DNA from: Oscillospiraceae bacterium
GTDB lineage: Bacteria; Bacillota; Clostridia; Oscillospirales; Ruminococcaceae
DNA length: 17,745 nucleotides
NCBI GenBank assembly: GCA_017483405.1
Contig: JAFUWP010000110.1
Span: forward strand, 1-17,745
Direction: 5' to 3'
Position numbers and translations under genes: made by a program. The notes beneath the pieces are model-generated. The model ran no database searches. It saw only the letters and a program-made list of their open reading frames with translations, and was not told the origin of the DNA. Shown here one piece after another: positions 7,912 through 15,891 of this stretch. Numbering within the stretch: the first letter of the stretch is position 1; each line of letters opens with the position of its first letter.

Positions 7912-8322
7912 TTATGTGGTGGGTTCTACCCAGATGTTCGCACTTGTTTCGCCTTCGCCGGCCACCTGAATATCTACGAAGGACAAATCATAATTCACAC
8001 CGTTTGTAAGGGGGTCAGTCGGGTCAACAGCATTCTTGGTAGAATATTTCTGACCTACAACTTTGACAGGATGCCCCTGATAATTGATGGTTACTTTGAT
8101 TTCTCCCTCAGAAGTGATTACATCCGTTGCATCGGGGTCGGCATTATCGGCATAAGGTGCTTGAATCGAAACTCTGCGGTTGACATGATTAGAATTGATA
8201 TTCATGGTAGCAATTACCGTGCCGATGCGCACCATCAGGGCGGCGGCTACCGTGAATACGAACAGTGCGATAATAATCTCGACAAGTGTCATGCCTTTCA
8301 GTTTTTTTCTGATTTTTTTCAT
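7912..8322 (-). CDS. Type IV prepilin (136 aa)
   Basis: Classical prepilin: leader MKKIRKKLKG with cleavage after Gly10, mature start MTLVEIIIALFVFTVAAALMV with Glu at mature position 5, then a helix and a small beta-rich C-terminal domain of about 90 residues. Size fits a minor pilin (PilV/GspI-like) or a compact major pilin; the sequence alone does not decide. An optimal AAGGAGGT ribosome binding site overlaps the stop of the upstream gene (8337-8339), so the two are translationally close. The strong site would suit a highly expressed subunit. No disulfide pair is visible in the mature part. Confidence 0.9.
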   Translation of the reverse strand: MKKIRKKLKGMTLVEIIIALFVFTVAAALMVRIGTVIATMNINSNHVNRRVSIQAPYADNADPDATDVITSEGEIKVTINYQGHPVKVVGQKYSTKNAVDPTDPLTNGVNYDLSFVDIQVAGEGETSANIWVEPTT

Positions 8323-8336
8323 AAAACCGCACCTCC

Positions 8337-10964
8337 TTAATAATAATCGTAATAGAGCATACGCCAGCTGGTGAGCAGTGCATCATCAAAGTCATCGCCT
8401 GCGGTGCCTTTGTTCTTGCCGGCTACATAGAGGAATGTAGCATCATTACCGCCGTCACTGTCTATAGAATCGCCAGCAGCATATTTCTGAACGATGCAGC
8501 AACCGATAACAGCAACTTTTTCAGCAGATTCCTGACTGATGCTGTGGCCGTTGTAATAAATCTGGTTAGCTCCAAATGAAGTACCACCGTTTTTATACAA
8601 CAGGTTCATGTAAGGTGCTTTGATATTTGCTCCGATAAGGCCTTTCATGTCGGATGTTTTCAGTGTGTGTGTTACATTCTTTTCAGAATAGATATTGATA
8701 TTGATATTTTTTATAATTTTAGAAGTCTGTGCAGTCGCATACTTGCTTGTGATAATATCAAACTTTGTGCCGTCAGTTGCCCATTCATAGAGTGTCTTGG
8801 GCAGGATGCAGTAATCGGATTTGAAAAGAACATCGCCTTTAATCAGAATATTCAGCTTGCCTTTTCCGGAATTCTGGTCATCCAGAAGAATTTTAGCACC
8901 ATTATAGAAAGTATTGCCGCCCAGAACCATCCACAAATCATCGTCACCAGTCTGTACAGTAATTGTCTGACCGTTAAAGTCGCCCTCCAAAGTACAGCTT
9001 GCAGTAATGGGAGAAGGCACATTAGAGGAGTTATACTTATTAGTATTCACATCAGTTGCATAGGTGGTGGGAACAGTATACTGTGTTGCATAGGGGTTCT
9101 GAGAACCTTTCAGTACTTCGTCAATTGTGGTGATAATCTTTGTCTGGTCAATCGGTGTAGAGGAATCATACTGTGCTTCGCCGAGAAGTACTTCTCTTTC
9201 ATACTCTCTGGGGAAAGTTGCACCGTCTGCGGCCGCTTTTTTCTGTGCACCGATAGCACTTGCATCAACGGTTGCGCCAGTTGCATTATCTACATAATGT
9301 GCAGGAACAACAGTAACAGCTTCAGATTCCGGTACTTCTGCATTATCAGATTCGCTGATATAAACATCATAAGTTACAGGCTGAATTGTTGACTTTCCCC
9401 AAGAGTGCTGTGTAAACGAACCGTCTCCATTTGTTGTATAGCCTAGTGATGCAGGATAATACGTATTTTGAATTATATTATCATCAGCATCCACCCACCA
9501 AAGATTTCCGTCAGTTCCTTCTTTGAGTGTTGTATTTTTGGTTTCAGAATGATAACCAGCATTAACATTTTTAGCTTCTGCAACATAAGTATAACCGCTT
9601 GCTGTACCGGAGAATGAACCGTTTACATTGTCGCAGTATACGTTGCCGCCGTCAAGTACTAAAGAACCGCCAGTGATATTCAGTGTGCCAAGTACGGTCA
9701 AATCTCCTTTGATAGTGGTCTGTCCGCCTTTGATAGTCATGTTTTTGCCAACGAAGAAATTACCGTTGAAAGTAGTTTTTCCGTTTATTTCGACACTGCC
9801 TTTGGTATAGAAATTACCGCCGGTGTGCTGACGTACTACATTGCCGAAATCTGCTATTGTGGCCTCTGCCCATTTGTACAGTGTTGTACTGCCAGCATTG
9901 CCGACATCACCAGGTTTGCCAAAAATGCTTGTTTTAGTTTCATCCAAGCAATAGATGTCTGCGGAAATCTCTGCATCACCTTTTGTATTTTCCAGATTAG
10001 CGCAGAAAATATTCAAAGGAATATTATTCAAATTCTTGATTTGCGCCTGCATGTTTTCGGCTTTGATAGTTCCGTCAACATAGATATACGGAATTTTTCT
10101 GTAGTCCAGCAGGGTATTGTTAAATACATCTGATGTTGCATTTTCGGAAATGATGCTGAGTCCATGCGAACTTCCGCCAAACTCCAAATCGCCCCAGATG
10201 GTTGCACCAGAACCAGGTTCTTTTACAATGAAAGCAAGTCCGGTAGTGATGTTTACATCACCGTTCATCTGAAAATCTGTTTCAAATACAGTAGGGTCAT
10301 TTCTAGTTGTCATTGTAGCCGGTGTTTTTGCGTTGTTGAAACCAATATAAGTACCGCCATAGGCACTGGTATGGTTATGGTTTGTCGCACTACCGGTTGC
10401 CACGAAACCCGCGCCGCCGCCCTCTTCGGACTCGCTCGGTGCTGCGCCTCTTACCAAATAAGTCGTTACTGTGGATTCTTCCTTTCCCTGCGCCGCTGTA
10501 ACGGAAATGCAGAGAACGGGCTTTTCTTCAAACGTCATGTAGTTCGGGTCAGTGTTGTCTTCGTTCAGAAGCCACTTTGTCCCTACATAAGAAATAGTAG
10601 CGTCAGTGATATGTCCGAGGGAGGTGTCACCCTCAAAGTCAATCGGGACATACTGTGTCACATTGCCGGAGGCATCTGTTTGTGTATAACCGAGACTGAG
10701 GGTATCTCCAGGCGACTCAAGGCCGGCTACAGCTGTTGCAAAGGTCATATCACCTTTCATAGCGGAGATGATTGCATTCACACCAGCTTTAGCTGTTGAC
10801 TGCGTCTGCGCCGAACTGTAGCTTTTTTTCGCTCTGTTGTTGGCAGTTGTGGCCAGTGCGAGCGTTGCCGTCAGAAAGACAATCAGCACCATCATGACAG
10901 AAACAACTGTAAACAGAACCGTACCTTTGACGCGTTTCGGATTTGTTGTTTTCTCCTTCATCAT
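8337..10964 (-). CDS. Very large pilin-like surface protein (about 875 aa, PilX/GspK-like N-terminus)
   Basis: The N-terminus reads KRVKG then TVLFTVVSVMMVLIVFLTATLALA: a basic leader, Gly14 as possible prepilin cleavage site, and one transmembrane helix. A coiled segment ANNRAKKSYSSAQTQSTAKA follows. The residue at mature position 5 is Thr, not Glu, as in GspK/PilX-like subunits that need not follow the rule. The exported part includes an acidic-glycine linker (ESEEGGGAG, near 178-186) and a beta-repeat stretch at about 383-452. That stretch has short repeats such as GKTTFNGNFFVGKNMTIKGG, resembling a beta-helix or polymer-forming cell-surface domain. I recognise no named domain. The longest frame starts at GTG 10973, but ATG 10964 is chosen because AAAGGTGG sits 6 nt before it. 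By position after pilO and before two prepilins, it is probably a minor or tip pilin carrying an adhesive passenger (inference). Confidence 0.85.
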   Translation of the reverse strand: MMKEKTTNPKRVKGTVLFTVVSVMMVLIVFLTATLALATTANNRAKKSYSSAQTQSTAKAGVNAIISAMKGDMTFATAVAGLESPGDTLSLGYTQTDASGNVTQYVPIDFEGDTSLGHITDATISYVGTKWLLNEDNTDPNYMTFEEKPVLCISVTAAQGKEESTVTTYLVRGAAPSESEEGGGAGFVATGSATNHNHTSAYGGTYIGFNNAKTPATMTTRNDPTVFETDFQMNGDVNITTGLAFIVKEPGSGATIWGDLEFGGSSHGLSIISENATSDVFNNTLLDYRKIPYIYVDGTIKAENMQAQIKNLNNIPLNIFCANLENTKGDAEISADIYCLDETKTSIFGKPGDVGNAGSTTLYKWAEATIADFGNVVRQHTGGNFYTKGSVEINGKTTFNGNFFVGKNMTIKGGQTTIKGDLTVLGTLNITGGSLVLDGGNVYCDNVNGSFSGTASGYTYVAEAKNVNAGYHSETKNTTLKEGTDGNLWWVDADDNIIQNTYYPASLGYTTNGDGSFTQHSWGKSTIQPVTYDVYISESDNAEVPESEAVTVVPAHYVDNATGATVDASAIGAQKKAAADGATFPREYEREVLLGEAQYDSSTPIDQTKIITTIDEVLKGSQNPYATQYTVPTTYATDVNTNKYNSSNVPSPITASCTLEGDFNGQTITVQTGDDDLWMVLGGNTFYNGAKILLDDQNSGKGKLNILIKGDVLFKSDYCILPKTLYEWATDGTKFDIITSKYATAQTSKIIKNININIYSEKNVTHTLKTSDMKGLIGANIKAPYMNLLYKNGGTSFGANQIYYNGHSISQESAEKVAVIGCCIVQKYAAGDSIDSDGGNDATFLYVAGKNKGTAGDDFDDALLTSWRMLYYDYY

Positions 10965-11003
10965 TCTAACCACCTTTCACGATGAAGTGTCTCGTATCTT
11001 TGC

Positions 11004-11837
11004 TTAATCACCAAGTACGGGTTCATCAATCGGCATTGCATTATAGAATGTAATACTGATGTCCATTTCGGATTCGCCCTGACCGTCAGAAGCAACGGGT
11101 ACTTCTCTTGTCACTTCAGTAACAGTACCGTCAGGATTTGTCTGCTGTTCTGTGATGGTCTGGGTCTGGCCTTCGCCGAACGTATAATCCGAGATGGAAA
11201 CGCTGGTGATACGTGCAGCATTTTCTTCTTCTTCAATCATCTTAGTGAGGAAGGTCATCAGATTTTCTTTTTTGCCGGATACGCTGAGACTGAGGGTATT
11301 TGTCATCACTTCAGCCTGTTCTCTTTCCGAAAGAATTGTGCTGGTTTTCAGCAAATCTGTTACCTTCTGAGCATAATCGCCATTGATGTCAGCACTTTCC
11401 AGCAGAGAATATGTCAGCACATCGGGCGTATAGTAGTAATATTCCAAACTCTGAGAGGAAATGCCACTTAAGTCAAAGCTTTTTACTTTCAGTTCGCTTT
11501 CATCCACTTTAGTCTGGATATACTGGTCAAGAACGTAATTGGCTTTCAGGTTGTCGAAGGTATCATTGACAGGCTGGAACGCTTCATTAACGAACATTTC
11601 AGCAATCTTGCTGGAATCTTTGTATTCTGCTGTGATAGCTTCTTTAAGGACGGGAATCTGCTGCAATTTCGCATCGATACCTTCCCATTCTGTTTTCGTA
11701 TCTTCATAAACAATTCTATCTTCTACCAGTGTATTATATTTCGGGCGAATCAGTGCAAAAAATCCGACAGCCAGAATAATAATCACACTGATAATCAGAA
11801 GAATCATTTTGTCTCTATAACTCATTTCACGCATCAT
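11004..11837 (-). CDS. pilO: Type IV pilus assembly protein PilO
   Basis: Bitopic membrane protein of the alignment subcomplex that pairs with PilN. It has a short cytoplasmic N-terminus (MMREMSYRDK), one transmembrane helix at about 10-30 ending ALIRPKYN, a coiled-coil stretch (33-90), then an extracytoplasmic alpha/beta region. At 277 aa it is longer than the usual 200 or so. It lies 22 bp after the PilM-PilN fusion, the canonical order M-N-O. AAGGAG is about 12 nt before ATG 11837; Met2 or Met5 are possible alternatives. Assignment rests on topology, operon position and the RPKYNTL-type juxtamembrane pattern rather than on a catalytic motif. Confidence 0.82.
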   Translation of the reverse strand: MMREMSYRDKMILLIISVIIILAVGFFALIRPKYNTLVEDRIVYEDTKTEWEGIDAKLQQIPVLKEAITAEYKDSSKIAEMFVNEAFQPVNDTFDNLKANYVLDQYIQTKVDESELKVKSFDLSGISSQSLEYYYYTPDVLTYSLLESADINGDYAQKVTDLLKTSTILSEREQAEVMTNTLSLSVSGKKENLMTFLTKMIEEEENAARITSVSISDYTFGEGQTQTITEQQTNPDGTVTEVTREVPVASDGQGESEMDISITFYNAMPIDEPVLGD

Positions 11838-11859
11838 AGTGCATCACACTCCTTTTTGA

Positions 11860-13509
11860 TTACTCTGCTTCCGCAGCAGGTGCTTCTTCAGCAACAGTTT
11901 CTTCTTCGATTTCCGGCAATTCTTCGGGAAGCATTGTCAGAACCAAGTCGAAGGAAATTTTCTGTGTCTGCTGATTTCCTTCACTAACTGCAGTATCTAC
12001 ACTATAGCCTGTATATTCTATAGCAGAGAAGAAACGACTTTCCTTGTCGGTAGCTTCTTCACCGTAAGTCTCATACAGATACTGCACAAGATTAGAAGGA
12101 TATTTCTGAGTGAATTCTTCAGAAGAAGTAATCGTAACGGGAACAGTGAGAACACCATCCGCATAATCAATGGAGTATTCCGGAGATTCGGATGTAGAAT
12201 CTGTCTGTGTCATCACATTTTCGAGAGCTTCTTCGACAGCAGTATAAACAGTTTCTTTGATTACCGGCTGAGAGTTGTAAGCATCTCTTGCATTGATAAT
12301 ATTTACAGTATAATTATGAACACTTTCTTTCATTATCTGCAAATCGTCATACTGCTGAAGTTTTGCAGCAGTCTCCGGAGAGTCGATAGTTGCGCGAAGG
12401 TCTGCTGTCTGTTTTTTATAGTTGGCATCCATACCAGCCAGCACACCGAAAGCAACACCAACAACTACGGCAGCAAAAGCAATTCCGGCAATAGCAATGA
12501 TATTGAAAGAATGGTCATCCTGCGGTACTTTTCCGGCGATACCAGCACCGACAGCTTCAGTTTCCAGCAAGTTGATGTGTTCAGTCAGCTTGTCACGTCT
12601 GAACATGCCGCCGATAGCATTGGCATACAGTGAGAAGTTCAGATTCTGATGGCCGTGAATCTGGGACGGTACTTCCAGACGGGTGATTTCAATATCATTG
12701 GATTTCTGCTCGCTCTGGAGACGATTGTACAAATCCGGCTGGGCATCAACATCACCATAGAAGACAACATTTCTGATTTCTTCCGACCCTCTGATTCTTG
12801 CGAACTGGAGCATACGGTAGATATTTTCGTTGACAGCTTCAAAGAGATAATCATCCGGATGGTCATAGTCTTCAGGGTCAATAGATGCGAAACGGGAGAA
12901 TGACAGGGTATTATTTTCATACAGGTTCAAGCTGATGAAGTTGGCATCAATCTGTACAGCCAGCAGCGGCATTTTAGCCTTATTCTTGGCATCTGCAAGC
13001 AGTACTTTAGTGATGGCATTACATCCAATCATAATGGATTTCAGCTGAATATTAAGATTATTGAAAATTCTTCTATAACTGTCCACTACATCCTGTGGGC
13101 AGGCAGTAGCAAGGATTTTCTGCACTTTGTTGCCATTTTCATCATCTTCCGGCTCACCTACAATAACATAGGCAATGGCATAAGAATCATCAATATTAAT
13201 CTGATTCTTCAGTTCAATGCGGACATTCTTCATGAATTCCGATTCTTTCGGATTCGGAGGAATCATCAGTTCCTTAAAGACTGTCTGGTTGGAAGAAATT
13301 GAAATAACAGCTTCCTTGTCGGCGATATTTGCCTCTTTCAGTGCTCTGTTAATCATACCGGCAACACGGTTGATGTCGTTGACATGTCCGTTGACAATAA
13401 CGGATTCGTTGAGTTCAAGTTCAGTAGCGGCAGTGATTCTGATTTTGTTGCCGCTTTCTGTACCTTTAACAATTCGGATATTCTTATCAGTAATATCAAA
13501 TGAAAGCAT
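11860..13509 (-). CDS. pilM/pilN: PilM-PilN fusion protein of the type IV pilus alignment complex
   Basis: Residues 1-305 match PilM, an actin-like cytoplasmic protein: start LSFDITDKNIRIVKG, then ELKNQINIDDSYAIAYVIV, an ATP-fold core near 183-210 and a C-terminal YANAIGGMFR. After a short connector comes HINLLE (311-316), the INLLP-like peptide by which PilN normally docks into PilM. A transmembrane helix (about 335-358), a coiled region (360-400) and a PilN-like extracytoplasmic domain follow, ending in an acidic Glu/Ala-rich tail. The usual two proteins are thus one 549-aa chain with no internal stop or start. GAGGTGG precedes ATG 13509. It lies between pilC and pilO, so nothing else in the operon supplies PilN. 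PilM identity is strong; PilN identity is by topology, the INLLE motif and position. Confidence 0.86.
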   Translation of the reverse strand: MLSFDITDKNIRIVKGTESGNKIRITAATELELNESVIVNGHVNDINRVAGMINRALKEANIADKEAVISISSNQTVFKELMIPPNPKESEFMKNVRIELKNQINIDDSYAIAYVIVGEPEDDENGNKVQKILATACPQDVVDSYRRIFNNLNIQLKSIMIGCNAITKVLLADAKNKAKMPLLAVQIDANFISLNLYENNTLSFSRFASIDPEDYDHPDDYLFEAVNENIYRMLQFARIRGSEEIRNVVFYGDVDAQPDLYNRLQSEQKSNDIEITRLEVPSQIHGHQNLNFSLYANAIGGMFRRDKLTEHINLLETEAVGAGIAGKVPQDDHSFNIIAIAGIAFAAVVVGVAFGVLAGMDANYKKQTADLRATIDSPETAAKLQQYDDLQIMKESVHNYTVNIINARDAYNSQPVIKETVYTAVEEALENVMTQTDSTSESPEYSIDYADGVLTVPVTITSSEEFTQKYPSNLVQYLYETYGEEATDKESRFFSAIEYTGYSVDTAVSEGNQQTQKISFDLVLTMLPEELPEIEEETVAEEAPAAEAE

Positions 13510-13542
13510 TTACTTTTCCACCTCTCTGTTTTTTGGATAAAA

Positions 13543-14739
13543 TTAAGCTGCGATAGCATCGAAAGAGCCATACAGTGCTGGGAATACGGCTGCAAGCAGC
13601 AGACCTACGGCAACGCCCATGATGATAATCATCAGCGGTTCAAGCAGTCCTACCAGACGGCTGACAGCGGAGTCGGCTTCTTCGTCATAGTACTCACCAG
13701 TCTTTTTCAGAATGGAGTCCAACGCACCGGCTTCTTCACCAACGTAAACAATCGAGCAGAACATAGAGTCAAAAATTTCTGTTCTTTGAATAGAAGAAGA
13801 AAGTGTTTCGCCCTGTTTTACTTCGTCAACAACGTCTTCAAACTTCAGTGAAATATAACTGTTGCCGAGAATATCTGCCGAACGTCTCAGGCAGTCTACC
13901 ATAGAGATACCGGAAGAATACAGAGAAGCCATAGTATTAGCAAAACGAGCGGTATAGATTTTGCCGACCAAAGGACCAACAGTAGGCATGGTGATAATCA
14001 GTTTATCCCATTTCAGACGGGTAGACGGTATTTTCATCATGTAAGTCACACCGAAAACAATACCGGCAATGATAGCAACGTAGATATACCACTGATGTAC
14101 AAGAGAGTCACTGAAGCCCATCATGACCTTTGTCAGTGCCGGCATATCTTCCGGATTTTCGTACATGTTTGCGAAAGTCGGCATAATGAACACGAACATG
14201 AAGATGATGATTACCAGCATCAGCACACCAAGTACAATAGGATATGTCATAGCACCCTTGACAGTATTATTCAGTTTATTCTGTTTCTGATAATAATCTG
14301 ACAAGTCCTGCATGATAGTATCCAGAGAACCAGACTGTTCACCGGCGGAAACCATGGCAACCATGAAGTCAGGGAAAACACCTCTGTATCTCAGCAGAGC
14401 ATCAGAGAATGATTCACCCTTTTGTACATTTTCGTACACATCCTGCCAGACTTCCTTTGCATCTTCTGTCGGCTGTTCCTTGCTCAGAATATCAAGTGCT
14501 TTTACCAGTGTCAGACCGGAAGTCAGCATCGCAGCGAGCTGACGGCAGTTAAAGGCCAAGTCTTTTGTCTGGAAGTTCTTGATAGTCTTTTTCTTTTCGA
14601 TTTCTTTTTCCTCGTATTTGGTAACGGTATAGCCTTTGTCTTTCATCTGCTTCTGAAATTCTTTCACATCATCCGCATTGACAGTACCCTTTACCTGCTT
14701 ACCAGTTGTTGTAGTTGCAACGTAGGAAAAACTTTTCAT
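13543..14739 (-). CDS. pilC: Type IV pilus inner-membrane platform protein PilC (GspF family)
   Basis: Integral membrane platform through which PilB and PilT act on the pilin pool. It is 398 aa with the usual layout: N-terminal MKSFSYVATTTTGKQVKGTV (the family's YxaxdxxGkxvxG pattern), a first T2SSF domain (about 60-185) with the LASGLTL-like segment at 73-79 and SAGEQSGSLD at 131-140, transmembrane helices at about 167-188 and 217-235, and a second T2SSF repeat (265-388) with VGEEAGALD at 333-341. A last helix lies at 367-388. The ribosome binding site GGAGGTGG before ATG 14739 is excellent. It is first gene of the six-gene operon, about 70 nt from the predicted transcription start. Confidence 0.95.
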   Translation of the reverse strand: MKSFSYVATTTTGKQVKGTVNADDVKEFQKQMKDKGYTVTKYEEKEIEKKKTIKNFQTKDLAFNCRQLAAMLTSGLTLVKALDILSKEQPTEDAKEVWQDVYENVQKGESFSDALLRYRGVFPDFMVAMVSAGEQSGSLDTIMQDLSDYYQKQNKLNNTVKGAMTYPIVLGVLMLVIIIFMFVFIMPTFANMYENPEDMPALTKVMMGFSDSLVHQWYIYVAIIAGIVFGVTYMMKIPSTRLKWDKLIITMPTVGPLVGKIYTARFANTMASLYSSGISMVDCLRRSADILGNSYISLKFEDVVDEVKQGETLSSSIQRTEIFDSMFCSIVYVGEEAGALDSILKKTGEYYDEEADSAVSRLVGLLEPLMIIIMGVAVGLLLAAVFPALYGSFDAIAA

Positions 14740-15098
14740 TTGACCACCTCCAATAAAATTTGGGCTGCATAAAATTTCCGGACAATATACATTTCAGCAT
14801 AATATCCCAGTATCTTAATTATACCATCTGCCTGAAAAAAATGCAACTGTATTTTTACATAAATCCAGAATTTTTTTTTAGAAATTTTCACTAAACGGGC
14901 ACAAGGAATATACATAGCGTAATATTTTTGAGGAATTCGCCATGCAATTGAAAACTTTTTATTATATAAGTAAAATAATTTAATTTTTAATTCTGGTTCT
15001 TTTTCGCTATTCTTTGTACAAATTTCACAAAATCAGGAAGATATTTGTAAACAGAAACCTTCTTTTTTTAGAATCCTGTAGTAAAATCATGAACAAAT
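14740..15098. other. AT-rich intergenic region, no gene seen
   Basis: This 359-bp gap between pilC and the TetR gene holds the pil operon promoter and a roughly 70-nt untranslated leader. Upstream of that it is AT-rich, with several A and T runs (for example near 14871-14880). I see no open frame with a ribosome binding site on either strand, and no riboswitch-like structure. Confidence 0.7.
14818..14846 (-). promoter_or_regulatory. Promoter of the pilC-pilMN-pilO-pilin operon
   Basis: On the minus strand TTGCAT (14846-14841), an exact 17-bp spacer, and consensus TATAAT (14823-14818). Predicted start near 14811, about 70 nt before pilC. No other promoter of this quality is needed for the six closely packed genes down to 6495. 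The same hexamer pair and spacing recur in front of glgB. Confidence 0.88.
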
Positions 15099-15106
15099 TC
15101 ATGATT
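15085..15106 (-). terminator. Hairpin at the end of the TetR-family gene
   Basis: A 9-bp perfect inverted repeat (15085-15093 with 15098-15106, loop of 4) spans the TGA stop. On the minus strand its arm ends in TT and is followed by TTAC. The stem is AT-rich and the U-tract short, so it is a weak terminator at best. Confidence 0.45.
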
Positions 15107-15674
15107 CCTGCACCGGTTCGGGGTCGGCATCCTGTTCCGCCTTCTGCGTGTACATCCGCAGAACTGCACCGGCCATCGTGTTTATCATGAGCAGAACTTC
15201 CTTCGGATGCTGACTGCGGTACTGCATGTAAGTACAGTATGCGCCCTGAATCAGATACGTCAGGACAACATTGATTTCAAGCGTGTCCCAGTTCGGATGA
15301 CGCGAAAAGATATACGCTTTCAGCCGTGATTCCAGCCGGACTGCCAGCATTCCGGAACGACTTCCGGAAAACAGAATCCCCAGCAGGCTTTCATTGGCCA
15401 TCAGCAGGCAGTAGAGTTCTTCGTTGAAGCGTTCGGTATCCGTCAGAAGCTGGGCAGGGTCGGAAAGTCCGCTGAGAATATCGTCAATAACTTCTTTTTC
15501 GAGAGATTCCGAAAGTTCATAAATATCATGATAATGCAGATAGAAAGTCGCTTTATGAATAGGTGCTTTTTCAGCGAGTTCGCGGATGGTGATTTTTTCA
15601 AGAGGCTTTTCACTCCGCAGGGCAAGAAATGCATTGACGATATTTCTTCGGGTGCGCTGTTGTCTTAAATCCAT
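15099..15674 (-). CDS. TetR/AcrR-family transcriptional regulator
   Basis: 191-aa DNA-binding repressor-type protein. The N-terminal helix-turn-helix domain is typical: RTRRNIVNAFLAL (7-19), then ITIRELAEKAPIHKATFYLHYHD (28-50), where the recognition helix carries KATFYLHY. The rest (about 55-180) is all-helical, as in TetR ligand-binding and dimerisation domains, and too divergent to name a ligand. AAGGAG lies about 8 nt before ATG 15674; the stop is TGA. It is divergent from glgB, with a perfect palindrome at 15712-15729 in the shared 217-bp gap. Autoregulation is therefore likely, and control of glgB possible. No efflux or enzyme gene of the sort TetR proteins often control is adjacent inside the window. 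Confidence 0.9.
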   Translation of the reverse strand: MDLRQQRTRRNIVNAFLALRSEKPLEKITIRELAEKAPIHKATFYLHYHDIYELSESLEKEVIDDILSGLSDPAQLLTDTERFNEELYCLLMANESLLGILFSGSRSGMLAVRLESRLKAYIFSRHPNWDTLEINVVLTYLIQGAYCTYMQYRSQHPKEVLLMINTMAGAVLRMYTQKAEQDADPEPVQES

Positions 15675-15707
15675 GATTACTCTCCTTTCTTTAATAGATA
15701 GATTTTA

Positions 15708-15736
15708 ATTTCAGTCGTTTAAACGACTGGTATCAA
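15708..15736 (-). promoter_or_regulatory. Probable promoter of the TetR-family gene
   Basis: TTGATA (15736-15731), a 17-bp spacer and a weak TGAAAT -10 (15713-15708) on the minus strand. The 18-bp palindrome fills the spacer and overlaps the -10, the usual place for a self-repressing TetR operator. The poor -10 makes the call tentative. Confidence 0.5.
15712..15729. promoter_or_regulatory. Perfect 18-bp palindrome, likely TetR-family operator
   Basis: CAGTCGTTTAAACGACTG is fully self-complementary with no central spacer. It lies 37 bp upstream of the TetR-family start and 17 bp upstream of the glgB -35. Length, symmetry and place match operators of this regulator family. I noticed no second copy in the window. 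Confidence 0.8.
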
Positions 15737-15746
15737 AAAATACAGA

Positions 15747-15775
15747 TTGCATATTTCTGGAAAACGGGCTATAAT
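15747..15775 (+). promoter_or_regulatory. Promoter of glgB
   Basis: TTGCAT (15747-15752), a 17-bp spacer and TATAAT (15770-15775), giving a start near 15782 and a leader of about 110 nt before glgB. The operator palindrome is centred about 60 bp upstream of this start. A bound regulator would not block the core promoter directly but could influence it. Confidence 0.8.
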
Positions 15776-15891
15776 ATTCATAAGCTGTTTTTTATACATT
15801 ATATAATGACAGCCTGACATTGATTTTATTATAGCAGATTTCACAGAATTATGCAAGCTTTTTTTAATCTTTTTTCAAGGGAGAGATTTTT

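Noticed and set aside
8667..10799. Plus-strand open frames of 241, 102 and 211 codons opposite the giant pilin-like gene
   Set aside because: The minus-strand frame is continuous over more than 2.6 kb with a ribosome binding site, signal-like start and operon context. The plus-strand frames are fragmentary and Cys/Ile-rich.
15802..15807. Second TATAAT in the glgB leader as an alternative promoter
   Set aside because: No acceptable -35 lies 16-18 bp upstream, whereas the TATAAT at 15770-15775 has TTGCAT at exactly 17 bp.
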